A stretch of DNA of 64,000 nt from Bog-159 sp963843255 (lineage in GTDB: Bacteria; Acidobacteriota; Terriglobia; Bryobacterales; Bryobacteraceae). Numbering within the stretch: the stretch's first letter is position 1; every line of letters starts with the position of its first letter. Location: NCBI GenBank assembly GCA_963843255.1, contig CAWJJQ010000002.1:372001-436000 (forward strand). The letters are read 5' to 3'. Under the pieces are notes generated by a model. That model did no database searches and was not told the DNA's origin. It saw only the letters and a program-made list of their open reading frames with translations. The position numbers were made by a program, and so were the translations under genes. Shown in pieces: positions 25,401 through 34,338 of this stretch.

Positions 25401-27896
25401 ATGTTTCATGGGGGGGATGGGAGCCTGGGCGATCCGTCCGCGCGAGGGAGAATCTCCGCCACGCCCCCAGTGCATGGCAGAGTGGCCGGCGGCGATCACG
25501 CAGTGCGGGAGTGCGGCTACAGATATCGCTGCGAAGATGTGGAGATCGACCCTTCGCTGGGCTGCCTGAAACGTTTTGGCGTAGAACAGCATCTTCGGCA
25601 GCAATCCTTTCACCTGCTGCTTTATATGATTGAGCGGCGCCAGCGGCTAGTCAGTAAAGAAGAGTTGATCGAGAATTTCTGGCAGGGTGCGGCCGTCACG
25701 GACAATGCGGTCGTCCAGTGCATCAAGGAAATCCGAAAGGTTCTAGGCGATGATCCGCACGAACCGCGGTTTATCCGGACATTTCATAAGATCGGCTACC
25801 GATTTGTAGCGCAGGTGGCGGAAGAGCCACTGGCTATAGAAGGGGGCCATCCAAGTCCGGTTGTCGCGGGTCCGCCGTTTGCGGGGGCCGATGCAGAAAC
25901 AAAAGTTACCAGAAATGTTACGATCCGGGTGCCGTACGCCCGCTTGAAGCTTTGGCTGCGATGGATCGTACTGGGGCTGGCGGCAACCGGCGGGGCGGTC
26001 CTGGCCTGGACCATATTCCACCATTCCACCGCGGCCGGATTGGATCTGACACTGCCCCGGGTTCCGGGACGGAAGACGCTCGCCGTTATGTATTTTGAGA
26101 ATCAGAGCGCCAAACCGGCTTTAAACTGGCTCAGCGAGGGATTGGCCGACATGTTCATCACGGACCTCGCCCGCTTTGAAAAAGTGACCGTCCTGAGCCG
26201 CCAGCAACTTCATATACTGCTGACGAGAAACCCCAATAGAAACGGTCACAAACCGGAAGATGGGATATACCTGGACGACGCGCTAGAGGTCGCGCGCAAG
26301 AGTCATGCCGATGGCGTTCTGCTGGGAACTTATCAAACGGTCGGGGAGAAGGTATTAATCAGCACAAGACTGTTCGAAACCGCCACCGGCCAACTGCTCA
26401 CAGCGGACCAGGTGGAGGTAGAGCAGCAGGCGGATATTCTGGCGCGGATCGATCTTTTGTCGCCCAAGCTGGCGGCCTACCTGGGCAACGCGCCTGCCGA
26501 CATGCGCCATCAGACGGGCCTGGCTGAGGCCATGACGAATAACTTGGAGGCTTACCGGTATTACTCCTTGGGCGTAAGTAAAGCCCAGGCATTTCAGAAC
26601 ACGCAGGCCATTGCGCTATTGCGCAAGGCCGTCCAACTTGACCCAAAATTCGCCATGGCCTACGCGCGGATCGGCTATGCGTACTCGGTCACGGATTTCG
26701 TGCCGGAAAAAGGCAGACCGTTCCTCGCGGAGGCGATCCAACTATCGGACCACTTAGCGCCTAAGGAACGTCTCTTCGTCACAGCTTGGGATGCTATCGC
26801 GCGCCAGGATTACTCCGCCGCGATCCGCACCCTCGAACAGATTGTCGATCAGTACCCGCTGGAGACGGAAGCTTACACGCGCTTGGCTCGGCTTCTATAC
26901 GGAGAAGAGCGGCCACAGGAAACTATTGAAGTGCTAAAACGGGGGCTGGCGGTGGATCCGGAATTCGGAGATCTATATAACGTGCTGGGTGTCTGCTATC
27001 TGGGCCTCGGACGGTATGATGAGGCCATCGCCGCGCATCAACGCTACGTGCAGCTTGCGCCGGGCGAGCCCAATGCGCACGACAGTCTGGGCATGTCTTT
27101 TCAGCAGGCCGGAAGATATGAGAACGCGGCCGCGGAGTACAGCGCCGCACTGGCGCTCGATCCGGAATTTGAGCCCGCCATTATTCACTTCGGCGACGTC
27201 TACTTCCAGCAGGGTCGCTACCGCGACGCCCTTCGCCAGTACCAGCGCTACATTCTGGTGACGGGGGCGGATGCGGCGCGCGCGGTAGGCTATAGCAGCC
27301 TCGCGCGAGTGTACTGGCGGCAACGCGATTTCGCCCGTGCCGAGCAGGCCGCACGGAACGAGACCCGGTACGCAAAGGGAGCGGTCTGGAGCGAACTGCT
27401 GCTTGCCCTGGAGCGCGGTGAGACTGCCCGGGCGGCCAGTTTGAAAGGCAGATTTCTGAAGTATTTTCAGAATGTGGAGTATCCCGGGCGTGGGTCGCGC
27501 GACGAACGGAGAAGTTACGAGTATTACCTGGGGTCCATCGCGTTGCACGAAAAGCAGTCCGGCCAGGCGATCGCGCATTTCCAGGCGGCACTCCACCACC
27601 TGCCGCCAAGTTCCGGGCTGGACCTCTATGAAGACTGCCTGGCCAACGCATACCTGGAGCTGTCGCGCCTGGACGAGGCCATCTCCGAGTACCAACGCAT
27701 TCTGCGGCTCAATCCGAACTATCCGCTGGCGCAATATCATCTGGCGCAGGCTTACCGGCAAAAAGGCGCGACCGAGCGTGCCCGTGTAGCCTACGCGGAG
27801 TTCCTGCAAGGCTGGAAAGACGCGGATGCGGATGCCCCTGAAGTGGTGGATGCCAGGAATGCGCTGGCGGCGCTTTCGGCTCGTCCCGTCAGTTGA
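25401..27896 (+). CDS. Winged-helix (OmpR/CadC-type) regulator with membrane helix and TPR domain
   Basis: An 831-aa protein. Residues about 40-140 form the OmpR-type winged helix (YRCEDVEIDPSLGCLKRFG through EELIENFWQGAAVTDNAVVQ and FHKIGYRFVAQV). A membrane helix follows at about 188-206 (IVLGLAATGGAVLAW), then a FlgO-like nucleotide-independent domain (KTLAVMYFENQSAKPALNWL), then about ten TPRs to the C-terminus. This is the one-component membrane sensor layout: cytoplasmic DNA-binding and periplasmic sensing. The first 35 residues are unlike the family, so the true start may be later. It lies 17 nt before the parvulin-CRTAC1 gene and divergent from the TonB receptor, both plausible targets. 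Confidence 0.88.
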   Translation: MFHGGDGSLGDPSARGRISATPPVHGRVAGGDHAVRECGYRYRCEDVEIDPSLGCLKRFGVEQHLRQQSFHLLLYMIERRQRLVSKEELIENFWQGAAVTDNAVVQCIKEIRKVLGDDPHEPRFIRTFHKIGYRFVAQVAEEPLAIEGGHPSPVVAGPPFAGADAETKVTRNVTIRVPYARLKLWLRWIVLGLAATGGAVLAWTIFHHSTAAGLDLTLPRVPGRKTLAVMYFENQSAKPALNWLSEGLADMFITDLARFEKVTVLSRQQLHILLTRNPNRNGHKPEDGIYLDDALEVARKSHADGVLLGTYQTVGEKVLISTRLFETATGQLLTADQVEVEQQADILARIDLLSPKLAAYLGNAPADMRHQTGLAEAMTNNLEAYRYYSLGVSKAQAFQNTQAIALLRKAVQLDPKFAMAYARIGYAYSVTDFVPEKGRPFLAEAIQLSDHLAPKERLFVTAWDAIARQDYSAAIRTLEQIVDQYPLETEAYTRLARLLYGEERPQETIEVLKRGLAVDPEFGDLYNVLGVCYLGLGRYDEAIAAHQRYVQLAPGEPNAHDSLGMSFQQAGRYENAAAEYSAALALDPEFEPAIIHFGDVYFQQGRYRDALRQYQRYILVTGADAARAVGYSSLARVYWRQRDFARAEQAARNETRYAKGAVWSELLLALERGETARAASLKGRFLKYFQNVEYPGRGSRDERRSYEYYLGSIALHEKQSGQAIAHFQAALHHLPPSSGLDLYEDCLANAYLELSRLDEAISEYQRILRLNPNYPLAQYHLAQAYRQKGATERARVAYAEFLQGWKDADADAPEVVDARNALAALSARPVS

Positions 27897-27913
27897 AGCC
27901 GCATTGAGATTCG

Positions 27914-30512
27914 ATGATGAAGGTGAAATCGGCGAGCGGGCTGGCGTTGGCGGCGCTCGGCTGTGTCCAGTTCCTTCAAGGTGTGCTGCCGGCGCAAGAT
28001 AGTCGCGTGAACCTGCAGGTGATCGTGGTGGATTCTCCTGCGGCAGCCCAGGAAATTATGGCCCGTTTGAAGAAGGGCGAGGACTTTGCCGCTGTGGCTA
28101 AGGAAGCGTCAATCGATCCGAGCGCGGGCAGCGGCGGCAGGGTCGGTTTGGTTAACGCCAGCGGCCTGCGTCCGGAGGCGAGAGAAGCGCTGCATGGATT
28201 GAAGCCGGGGCAGATCACAGGCGTGATCAAGATCCCGTCGGGGTACCTGATCCTGAAAGTGCTTCCGGAAAAGGAGGAAGCAGCCGCGCAGGATGTGGGA
28301 CAGGCGCCCGGCATGGGCAACAACCTGGGCAACCACCGGAATCTTCACCTGTCCGGCAAGGGCGCTATACAGTTCCCTGCGGACGTTGCCGGGCAGGTAC
28401 TCGCGGAAATGCTGTTTCAGAAATTTCCCAAGCCCGCGAATTGGAGCCAGGACTTGCGCGCTCCCTGCGAGGCTCGTAAGCAATCGCTGGCGCAAGCAGT
28501 CGAACGACTGGACGGGCTCTTTGCCGATTCCCAGCGCCTGGCCAAGATCAAGCCATTCGACGTGATTCAAGAACACTATGCGTTGGCGCAGATCGAGGCC
28601 TATCAGGGCAATATGGATAAGGCGGTGGCGCAGTGGGAAGCAGCGTACCGGATTGCCGCCGCGGATGTGCCCGCAGGTCTGCCGCAATTGACCGAGGTGC
28701 TGGGGGTCGCTTATTTGCATAGGTCGGAAATGGAGAACGACGCTTACCGGAAGCCCGGCGAGCGATGTCTTTTTCCGCCGCGGCCGGGTAGCCACGTACA
28801 AGAAGACCGGCGATTCCGGGAAAGCCATCGAGTATTTCCTGAAATATCTGGCGCTCAAGCCGGAGCCGCGGCACGTGCTGCAAGTGAAATGGCTGCTGAA
28901 CCTGGCGTATATCACGCTGGGAAAATATCCGGAGGGCGTCCCGACCGAATACCTGATCGCGCCGGCGGAATTTGAATCCAAGCAGGGTATCGGACGTTTC
29001 GTGGATGTGGCGCCCGCAGCCGGGTTGGATTTCTTTTCCATGGCCGGGGGCGTGATCGCCGATGATTTTGACAACGACGGCCAGTTGGAAATCGTCGCAT
29101 CCACCTTCGATATGTGCGGGCCTCTGCGCTACTTTCACAACAACGGAGACGGCACGTTCACGGATCGCGTGGCGCAGGCGGGCCTCACGGATCAGTTGGG
29201 CGGGCTGAACATGATCCAGGCCGATTACAACAATGACGGCTGCATGGACATTCTGGTGTTGCGCGGCGGATGGGAATTTCCGATGCGGAAATCGTTGCTG
29301 CGAAACAACTGCGATGGCACCTTCTCGGATGTTACGCTTGCGGCCGGACTGGCGGAACCCGCCACCCGCACCCAAACAGCCGTATGGGCCGATATCGACA
29401 ACGACGGCTGGCTGGATCTGTTCGTGGGCAACGAAAACGGCCCGAGCCAGCTTTTCCATAACCGGGGCGACGGCACCTTTGAAGACATCTCGCATGCCGC
29501 CGGCGTGGACCGGATCGCGTTTACCAAAGGGGTCGCGGCGGCAGATTACGACAACGACGGCTACGTGGACTTCTATGTTTCCAATCTGTACGAAGGGAAC
29601 TTCCTCTACCACAACAATCACGACCGCACCTTTAGCGAGGTCTCCGAACATGCCGGCGTACACCAGCCGCAATCGCAATCTTTCGCCACCTGGTTCTTCG
29701 ACTATGACAACGATGGCTGGCCCGACCTGTTCGTCACCTCATACTTTTTCTCCGTGGACGAAAGCCTGCGCAGTTACCTCGGGCTTCCGCACAACGCCGA
29801 GACTACGAAACTGTACAGGAACTTAGGCAACGGAACGTTCCAGGACGTCACCGCCGAGGCCGGGCTGGACAAGATCTTTATGCCTATGGGCGCGAATTTT
29901 GGCGATATCGATAACGATGGCTTTCCGGATATCTATCTCGCCACGGGCGGGCCCGAGTACGGCGCCCTGGTCCCCAATGTTTTGCTGCACAACAACGAAG
30001 GAAAATCCTTCGTGGATATCACCGCTTCGTCAGGAACGGGAGAATTGCATAAAGGGCATGGCGTGGCGTTCGCCGATCTGGAAAACAATGGTAGAGAAGA
30101 CATCCTGCTGAGCAGCGGCGGAGCTACTCCCGGCGACGCGCATGCATTCCGTGTTTTTGAGAACCCGGGGAATGCAAATGACTGGATCGGCGTGAAACTG
30201 GCCGGAAAAAAATCGAACCGGGCGGGCATCGGCGCGCGGATCAAGGTGACGGTCGAAAATGAAGGGCATGGGGTGCGCTCCATTTATCGCACGGTAGGCA
30301 GCGGCGGGTCGTTCGGAGCGTCTCCGCTTGAACAGCACATCGGGCTGGGCAAAGCCGCGCGAATCCTGAGCCTGGAAGTGTGGTGGCCGGCCAGCAACAC
30401 GCGGCAGAATTTCTCCGGCGTAGGCATCAACCAATTTATCCGGATCGAAGAGTTCACCAAGAGCTACACGAGGGTCGAACGCCGGCAAATCCGTTTGGGA
30501 GGGGCGCGGTGA
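27914..30512 (+). pseudogene. Exported parvulin-like/CRTAC1 fusion protein, apparent single frameshift
   Basis: The first frame (from 27914) gives a signal peptide, a parvulin-like domain at about 31-118 (LQVIVVDSPAAAQEI, GEDFAAVAKEASIDPSAGSG, LKPGQITGVI), then an alpha-helical region ending MENDAYRKPGERCLF. At 28787-28790 one base must be skipped; the next frame continues ATYKKTGDSGKAIEYFLKYL and VKWLLNLAYITLGKYPEGVP, then FG-GAP/VCBS loops (DFDNDGQLEI, DYNNDGCMDI, DIDNDGWLDL, DYDNDGYVDF) and a C-terminal ASPIC/UnbV domain. Rejoined length is about 865 aa. Sequence on both sides of the shift is continuous with one protein, so a one-base error or a recent mutation is likely. It overlaps the SCO gene by 4 nt (GTGA). 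Confidence 0.85.
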
Positions 30513-31381
30513 GAGGGAAAGCAGCATGGGCGGCGGTGGTGTTGCTGGCCGCGAGTCACAGCCTCGGCGCGCAGCGATATTCCGTATCAGGCCTGCTCAT
30601 TCGGGTGGACGCTTCCCATCAGGCGATCGACGTCTCCTGCCAGGCGATTCCGCGATACATGAATGCGATGGAGATGCGTTTTCCAGTGCGCGCGCGTAAG
30701 GCCCTTGACGGCCTGCAGCCGGGCATGATGATCGATTTCACGCTGGCTGTAGGGAAGCACGCGGCCTACGCTGAAAACATTCGCATCCACCAATACGAAA
30801 GCACGGATCAGGAGCCGATGGCTGTCCGGCAACTGAAACTCGTGGAAAATCTGGTGGCGCCAAACGAGGAGGCGCCATTAGGCCCAGGCCAGCCCGTGCC
30901 GGACTTCACTCTGACGGACGAGGCTCGTCAAACCATGACCTTTTCCAAGCTTGCCGGAAAGGTTGTTGCCATCACCTTTATATACACAAGCTGTCCGCTG
31001 CCGAATTACTGCTTCCGGCTTTCGAATAACTTCGCGATCCTGCGCAGGCGTTTTGCGGAGCGGATGGATCGCGACCTGGTTCTGCTAAGCATCACTTTTG
31101 ATCCGGAACACGATCAGCCGGAGGTTCTGGCCAGCTATGCACGCACCTGGAAGTCAGATACGAAGGGTTGGTATTTCCTCACTGGACCTACGGCCGAAGT
31201 TCAGCGAGTATGTCGCATGTTCGGCATGAACTTCTGGCCGGAGGAGGGCTTCATGACGCACTCCCTTCGCACGGTGATCGTTGGCCGGGACGGAAAGGTC
31301 GTCGCCAACCTTGAAGGAAACGAGTTTACCGCGCAACAGTTGGGCGATTTTGTCGAGACCGTGTTGCGCCGGCGGAACTAG
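30509..31381 (+). CDS. SCO1/SenC family protein with N-terminal CusF-like copper-binding domain
   Basis: The 290-aa protein starts at a GTG at 30509 that overlaps the preceding stop (GTGA); an open frame further upstream is inside that gene. Signal peptide about 1-22. Residues 25-95 (GLLIRVDASHQAIDVSCQAI, then MNAMEMRFPV) match CusF-like copper-binding domains, with Met51, Met54 and Met56 as possible ligands. Residues 125-288 form the thioredoxin-like SCO fold: YTSCPLPNYC (Cys162, Cys168) and FMTHSLRTV (His251), the Cys-Cys-His copper site with a longer than usual Cys spacing. SCO proteins load copper into cytochrome oxidases or act as thiol reductases. Its place next to heme and CRTAC1 genes suggests metal or redox maturation of them. 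Confidence 0.9.
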   Translation: MRGKAAWAAVVLLAASHSLGAQRYSVSGLLIRVDASHQAIDVSCQAIPRYMNAMEMRFPVRARKALDGLQPGMMIDFTLAVGKHAAYAENIRIHQYESTDQEPMAVRQLKLVENLVAPNEEAPLGPGQPVPDFTLTDEARQTMTFSKLAGKVVAITFIYTSCPLPNYCFRLSNNFAILRRRFAERMDRDLVLLSITFDPEHDQPEVLASYARTWKSDTKGWYFLTGPTAEVQRVCRMFGMNFWPEEGFMTHSLRTVIVGRDGKVVANLEGNEFTAQQLGDFVETVLRRRN

Positions 31382-31426
31382 CGGGATTACTCCGCCCGCA
31401 TGACAGCTTTCGATAATTCCACGCGC

Positions 31427-31471
31427 TCATTCCTCGCGCAGCGCGGTCATCGGGTCGATGCGTATCCGTTC
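31427..31471 (-). pseudogene. Remnant C-terminus of a MacB-like ABC transporter permease
   Basis: The minus strand encodes ERIRIDPMTALREE and a stop. That is the typical ending of FtsX/MacB-type permeases (RIDPxxALRxE). Nothing upstream continues the protein, so only a scrap is left between the SCO gene and the esterase gene. Confidence 0.45.
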
Positions 31472-31575
31472 CACACCGTGTGGACGTTATAGAAGAAATT
31501 CAGATGTCTCCATTGCATGCATGACGCTCCAAGCGACCCGTGCGGCGGATCGAAATTCACGCGGAACGTTTCCGC

Positions 31576-32661
31576 CTAATGGCAGCCTGCCCCAAAGCAA
31601 AGATTCTTGCTGAAAAACGGCAGAACATGATTCTGAAAGCGATCCGCGACGGCGCTGGTGTGGGTGCCGGAATACACTTCGAAGCTGTGCGCAATTCCAT
31701 AGGAATCGAGAACGCCGTGCAGCTTACCGGTATCCGCGCGTAAGCCATCCTGGTCGCCCACGTCCAGGGCGATCGCGCGGTATTGGCGGAGATTGCCGAT
31801 GTATTGATCGATAAACGCGAGGGGCGCATTGGCCGCCCATTTAGCCAGCACCTCGGGTCGCGCAGCCCCGTCCTTCATCGGCAGATCGAGATACAGGGGT
31901 GGATTCTTCGGGTCGGGCGACCATGCCGCGGCGCTGGCGAGTTGAGCGCGCGGGAAGAACGGCAGATTGGCTGAGTCTTCCGGCGTCTTCACCGCCTCCA
32001 GGGCTTTCTCGATTTCCGGGTTTGCGGGGCCGCCCGTCCGCGCGGACAGGCAGCACGGGCTCATGATGTACAGGCTGCCGAACACGTCGGAATGCTTCAT
32101 GCCGATCCGGGTCGCGCCGTACCCTCCCATCGAGTGCCCAACGAGGCCACGGCTGGTGCGATCCGGAATCGTCCGGTAATGCGCGTCCATGTACGCCACC
32201 ACGTCATGCGAAATATATTTCTCGAAATCGCCGGTGGTGACGGAACTCGAATACATTGAACCGTTGTGCAGCGTCTTCGAGTCTGGTAGAACGACGATCA
32301 TCTCCCTAGCGCCTTCGGCGAAAGCGCCTTCGATCGTTTGCGGCACGTGGATTTCGTGGGTCCACTGATCGGCGCCGATGGAATAACCATGCAGCGCGTA
32401 GACCACCGGATACCGGCGGTGTTTGTCTTTCTGGTAGCTGGGCGGCAGGAAGACGATAGCATCGCGGTCGACGGCGTCCCCCTCCAGGTTCCCCTCTAAC
32501 GCCGCACCGTGGATCTTGATGTGCTCGACGGTGACCGGTTTTGCGCCCGGGATTACAGGCGGAACCTGCGTCTGCACCTGGGCCAACATCTGTAGCCCGG
32601 CCGCCGCGGCCATCGTAAGCGTCAGTTCGCAGAATACTCGTAGTGTTTTCATTTTCCTCAT
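31576..32661 (-). CDS. Exported alpha/beta hydrolase, esterase D/feruloyl esterase-like
   Basis: A 361-aa protein with a signal peptide (about 1-28). It has the putative esterase (PF00756-type) layout: DAIVFLPPSYQKDKHRRYPV and VYALHGYS near residue 85, the nucleophile elbow GHSMGG near 170, an Asp in DVGDQDGL and a His in SGTHTSAV near the C-terminus. Such enzymes remove acetyl or feruloyl groups from plant polysaccharides. The ATG at 32661 overlaps the GH51 stop (ATGA); another ATG lies three codons in. Together with GH51 it forms a two-gene hemicellulose operon. Confidence 0.88.
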   Translation of the reverse strand: MRKMKTLRVFCELTLTMAAAAGLQMLAQVQTQVPPVIPGAKPVTVEHIKIHGAALEGNLEGDAVDRDAIVFLPPSYQKDKHRRYPVVYALHGYSIGADQWTHEIHVPQTIEGAFAEGAREMIVVLPDSKTLHNGSMYSSSVTTGDFEKYISHDVVAYMDAHYRTIPDRTSRGLVGHSMGGYGATRIGMKHSDVFGSLYIMSPCCLSARTGGPANPEIEKALEAVKTPEDSANLPFFPRAQLASAAAWSPDPKNPPLYLDLPMKDGAARPEVLAKWAANAPLAFIDQYIGNLRQYRAIALDVGDQDGLRADTGKLHGVLDSYGIAHSFEVYSGTHTSAVADRFQNHVLPFFSKNLCFGAGCH

Positions 32662-34241
32662 GGCTCCAGCGAGATGACCGTCACCGACTTAGGCGCCACC
32701 ACTAATGACAGCCTGCCGTCTTTTAAATTTGCGGAAACACGCTTCGGCACTACGACGTTGGGCGCTGCGAATGTGTTCACGCTGTCGACTGCCGGCCCCG
32801 TCAGCGTTTCTCCCTTGGCCAGCTTCGCTTTCATTCCGCTAATCTCCGCATCCAGGTCAACGGGCTTTTCGGGATCGAGGTTCGTAATTTCGAGCCAAAG
32901 CTTGCCGGATGCGTCCCTGGCAGCCATGGCATCCACCCGCGGCAGGTTGATGCTGCCTTGCGCATACGTGCCGGCGTCAAAAGCCACCGGAACAAACGTC
33001 GCGTCCTGGAACGGAACATACATCCTGTAAACGTAATAAGTGGGTGTGAGAACCATCTTCTCCTGGTCCGTCAGGATCATCGCCTGCAGCACGTTAATCA
33101 TCTGGGCGATGTTGGCCATGCGCACGCGATCGGCGTGCCGGGCGAAAATATTCAGGTTCAGCGACGCCAGAATCGCGTCCCGCAAACTGTTCTGCTGGAC
33201 CAGAAAACTGGGATTGGAGCCTTTCAGCGCCGCATGCCATGCGCCCCACTCGTCAACCGCAAGGGCGACCTTCTTCTGCGGGTCGTACTTGTCCATGACG
33301 GCCTCCTGCTTGCGCAGAAGCTCATTCATGAAGAGCGTGGACTTCAACGACTTGCCGTAATCCGCAGCGCCGAAGCCTGTCGAAGGCGTCGAGGGCGGCC
33401 ATCCGTTGGGCACCGTATACCAGTGCAGCGAAAGTCCGTCGATATTCCAGCTCCAGTCGTGATGCTGCCAGGCCTTCATGATGGTCTCGGTCCACTCGGT
33501 CTCGGGAGTGCCCGGGCCGACGGCGATCTTGAGCATCTGGCCCGGGCCGTGCTGGGAAGGATTGTCATTCCTGACGAAGTGGCTGTAGATCTTGAGCCGG
33601 CTCAAATAGTAGTCCGCGGTCATGTTGCCGCCACAGCCCCAACTCTCGTTCCCGATGCCCAGGAAGCCGACCTTGTAGGGATCGGGATGTCCGTTGGCGG
33701 CCCGCTCTTTGGCCAGCGCCGTCTGTTGCGCGGCGGTCATGTACTCCAGCCATTCGGCCGCTTCCCGCGGAGTCCCGGATCCAACGTTGATCGAGACATA
33801 TGCCTGGCTGCCGATCTGCTCGATGAAATCCATGAATTCGCCGGTGCCGAAGCTGTTCGTGTCGACCACATCTCCCCATGCGGAGTTGAGCGTGGCCGGC
33901 CTCTGCCCGGCGGGGCCGACTCCTTTGCGCCAATGATACTCGTCGCCGAAGCATCCGCCTGGCCAGCGGACATTGGGTACCTTCAAAGCCCGCAGCGCAG
34001 TGACAACGTCATTGCGGATGCCGCGCGTGTTCGGAATCGGGGAATCCGGGCCAACCCAGATGCCCTCGTAAAGGCCGTGTCCGAGATTCTCCGCGAACTG
34101 GCCGAAAAGGTTGCGGTCGATCTTCGCTCCGGGCTGAGACGCGTCGATGGACAGGTGCGCGGTCTCGGCGGCCAGCAGTGGCACGGCCGAAACCAGCAGC
34201 AGAGACAGACAAGGCACGAATCGCACAGCGCCGAAGTTCAT
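32658..34241 (-). CDS. Exported alpha-L-arabinofuranosidase, GH51 family
   Basis: A 527-aa protein with a signal peptide (about 1-24, ending VPLLAAE). GH51 signatures: IDRNLFGQFAENLGHGLYEG, VRWPGGCFGDEYHW, acid/base Glu in GIGNESWGCGG (about Glu199) and nucleophile Glu in VDEWGAWH (about Glu331). The C-terminal 120 residues are the beta-sandwich typical of the family. GH51 enzymes remove arabinofuranosyl side chains; some cleave beta-glucans, so the exact substrate is inferred. It is cotranscribed with the esterase. No operator was recognised in the 97 nt between it and the LysR gene. Confidence 0.93.
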   Translation of the reverse strand: MNFGAVRFVPCLSLLLVSAVPLLAAETAHLSIDASQPGAKIDRNLFGQFAENLGHGLYEGIWVGPDSPIPNTRGIRNDVVTALRALKVPNVRWPGGCFGDEYHWRKGVGPAGQRPATLNSAWGDVVDTNSFGTGEFMDFIEQIGSQAYVSINVGSGTPREAAEWLEYMTAAQQTALAKERAANGHPDPYKVGFLGIGNESWGCGGNMTADYYLSRLKIYSHFVRNDNPSQHGPGQMLKIAVGPGTPETEWTETIMKAWQHHDWSWNIDGLSLHWYTVPNGWPPSTPSTGFGAADYGKSLKSTLFMNELLRKQEAVMDKYDPQKKVALAVDEWGAWHAALKGSNPSFLVQQNSLRDAILASLNLNIFARHADRVRMANIAQMINVLQAMILTDQEKMVLTPTYYVYRMYVPFQDATFVPVAFDAGTYAQGSINLPRVDAMAARDASGKLWLEITNLDPEKPVDLDAEISGMKAKLAKGETLTGPAVDSVNTFAAPNVVVPKRVSANLKDGRLSLVVAPKSVTVISLEP

Positions 34242-34338
34242 GCTGTCTACTGTAAAGAACGGCTCGGGCTGTGAGCAAGCAAATAAATCGTTATATTCGG
34301 ATCGATTTCCTCGATGGTTCTTCCCGCGACGGTTTTGC

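Noticed and set aside
28548..29678. Leftward open frame opposite the parvulin-CRTAC1 gene
   Set aside because: Complement of DNDG-rich repeats; no domain.
32958..34274. Rightward open frame opposite GH51
   Set aside because: Antisense to GH51 catalytic motifs; no homology seen.
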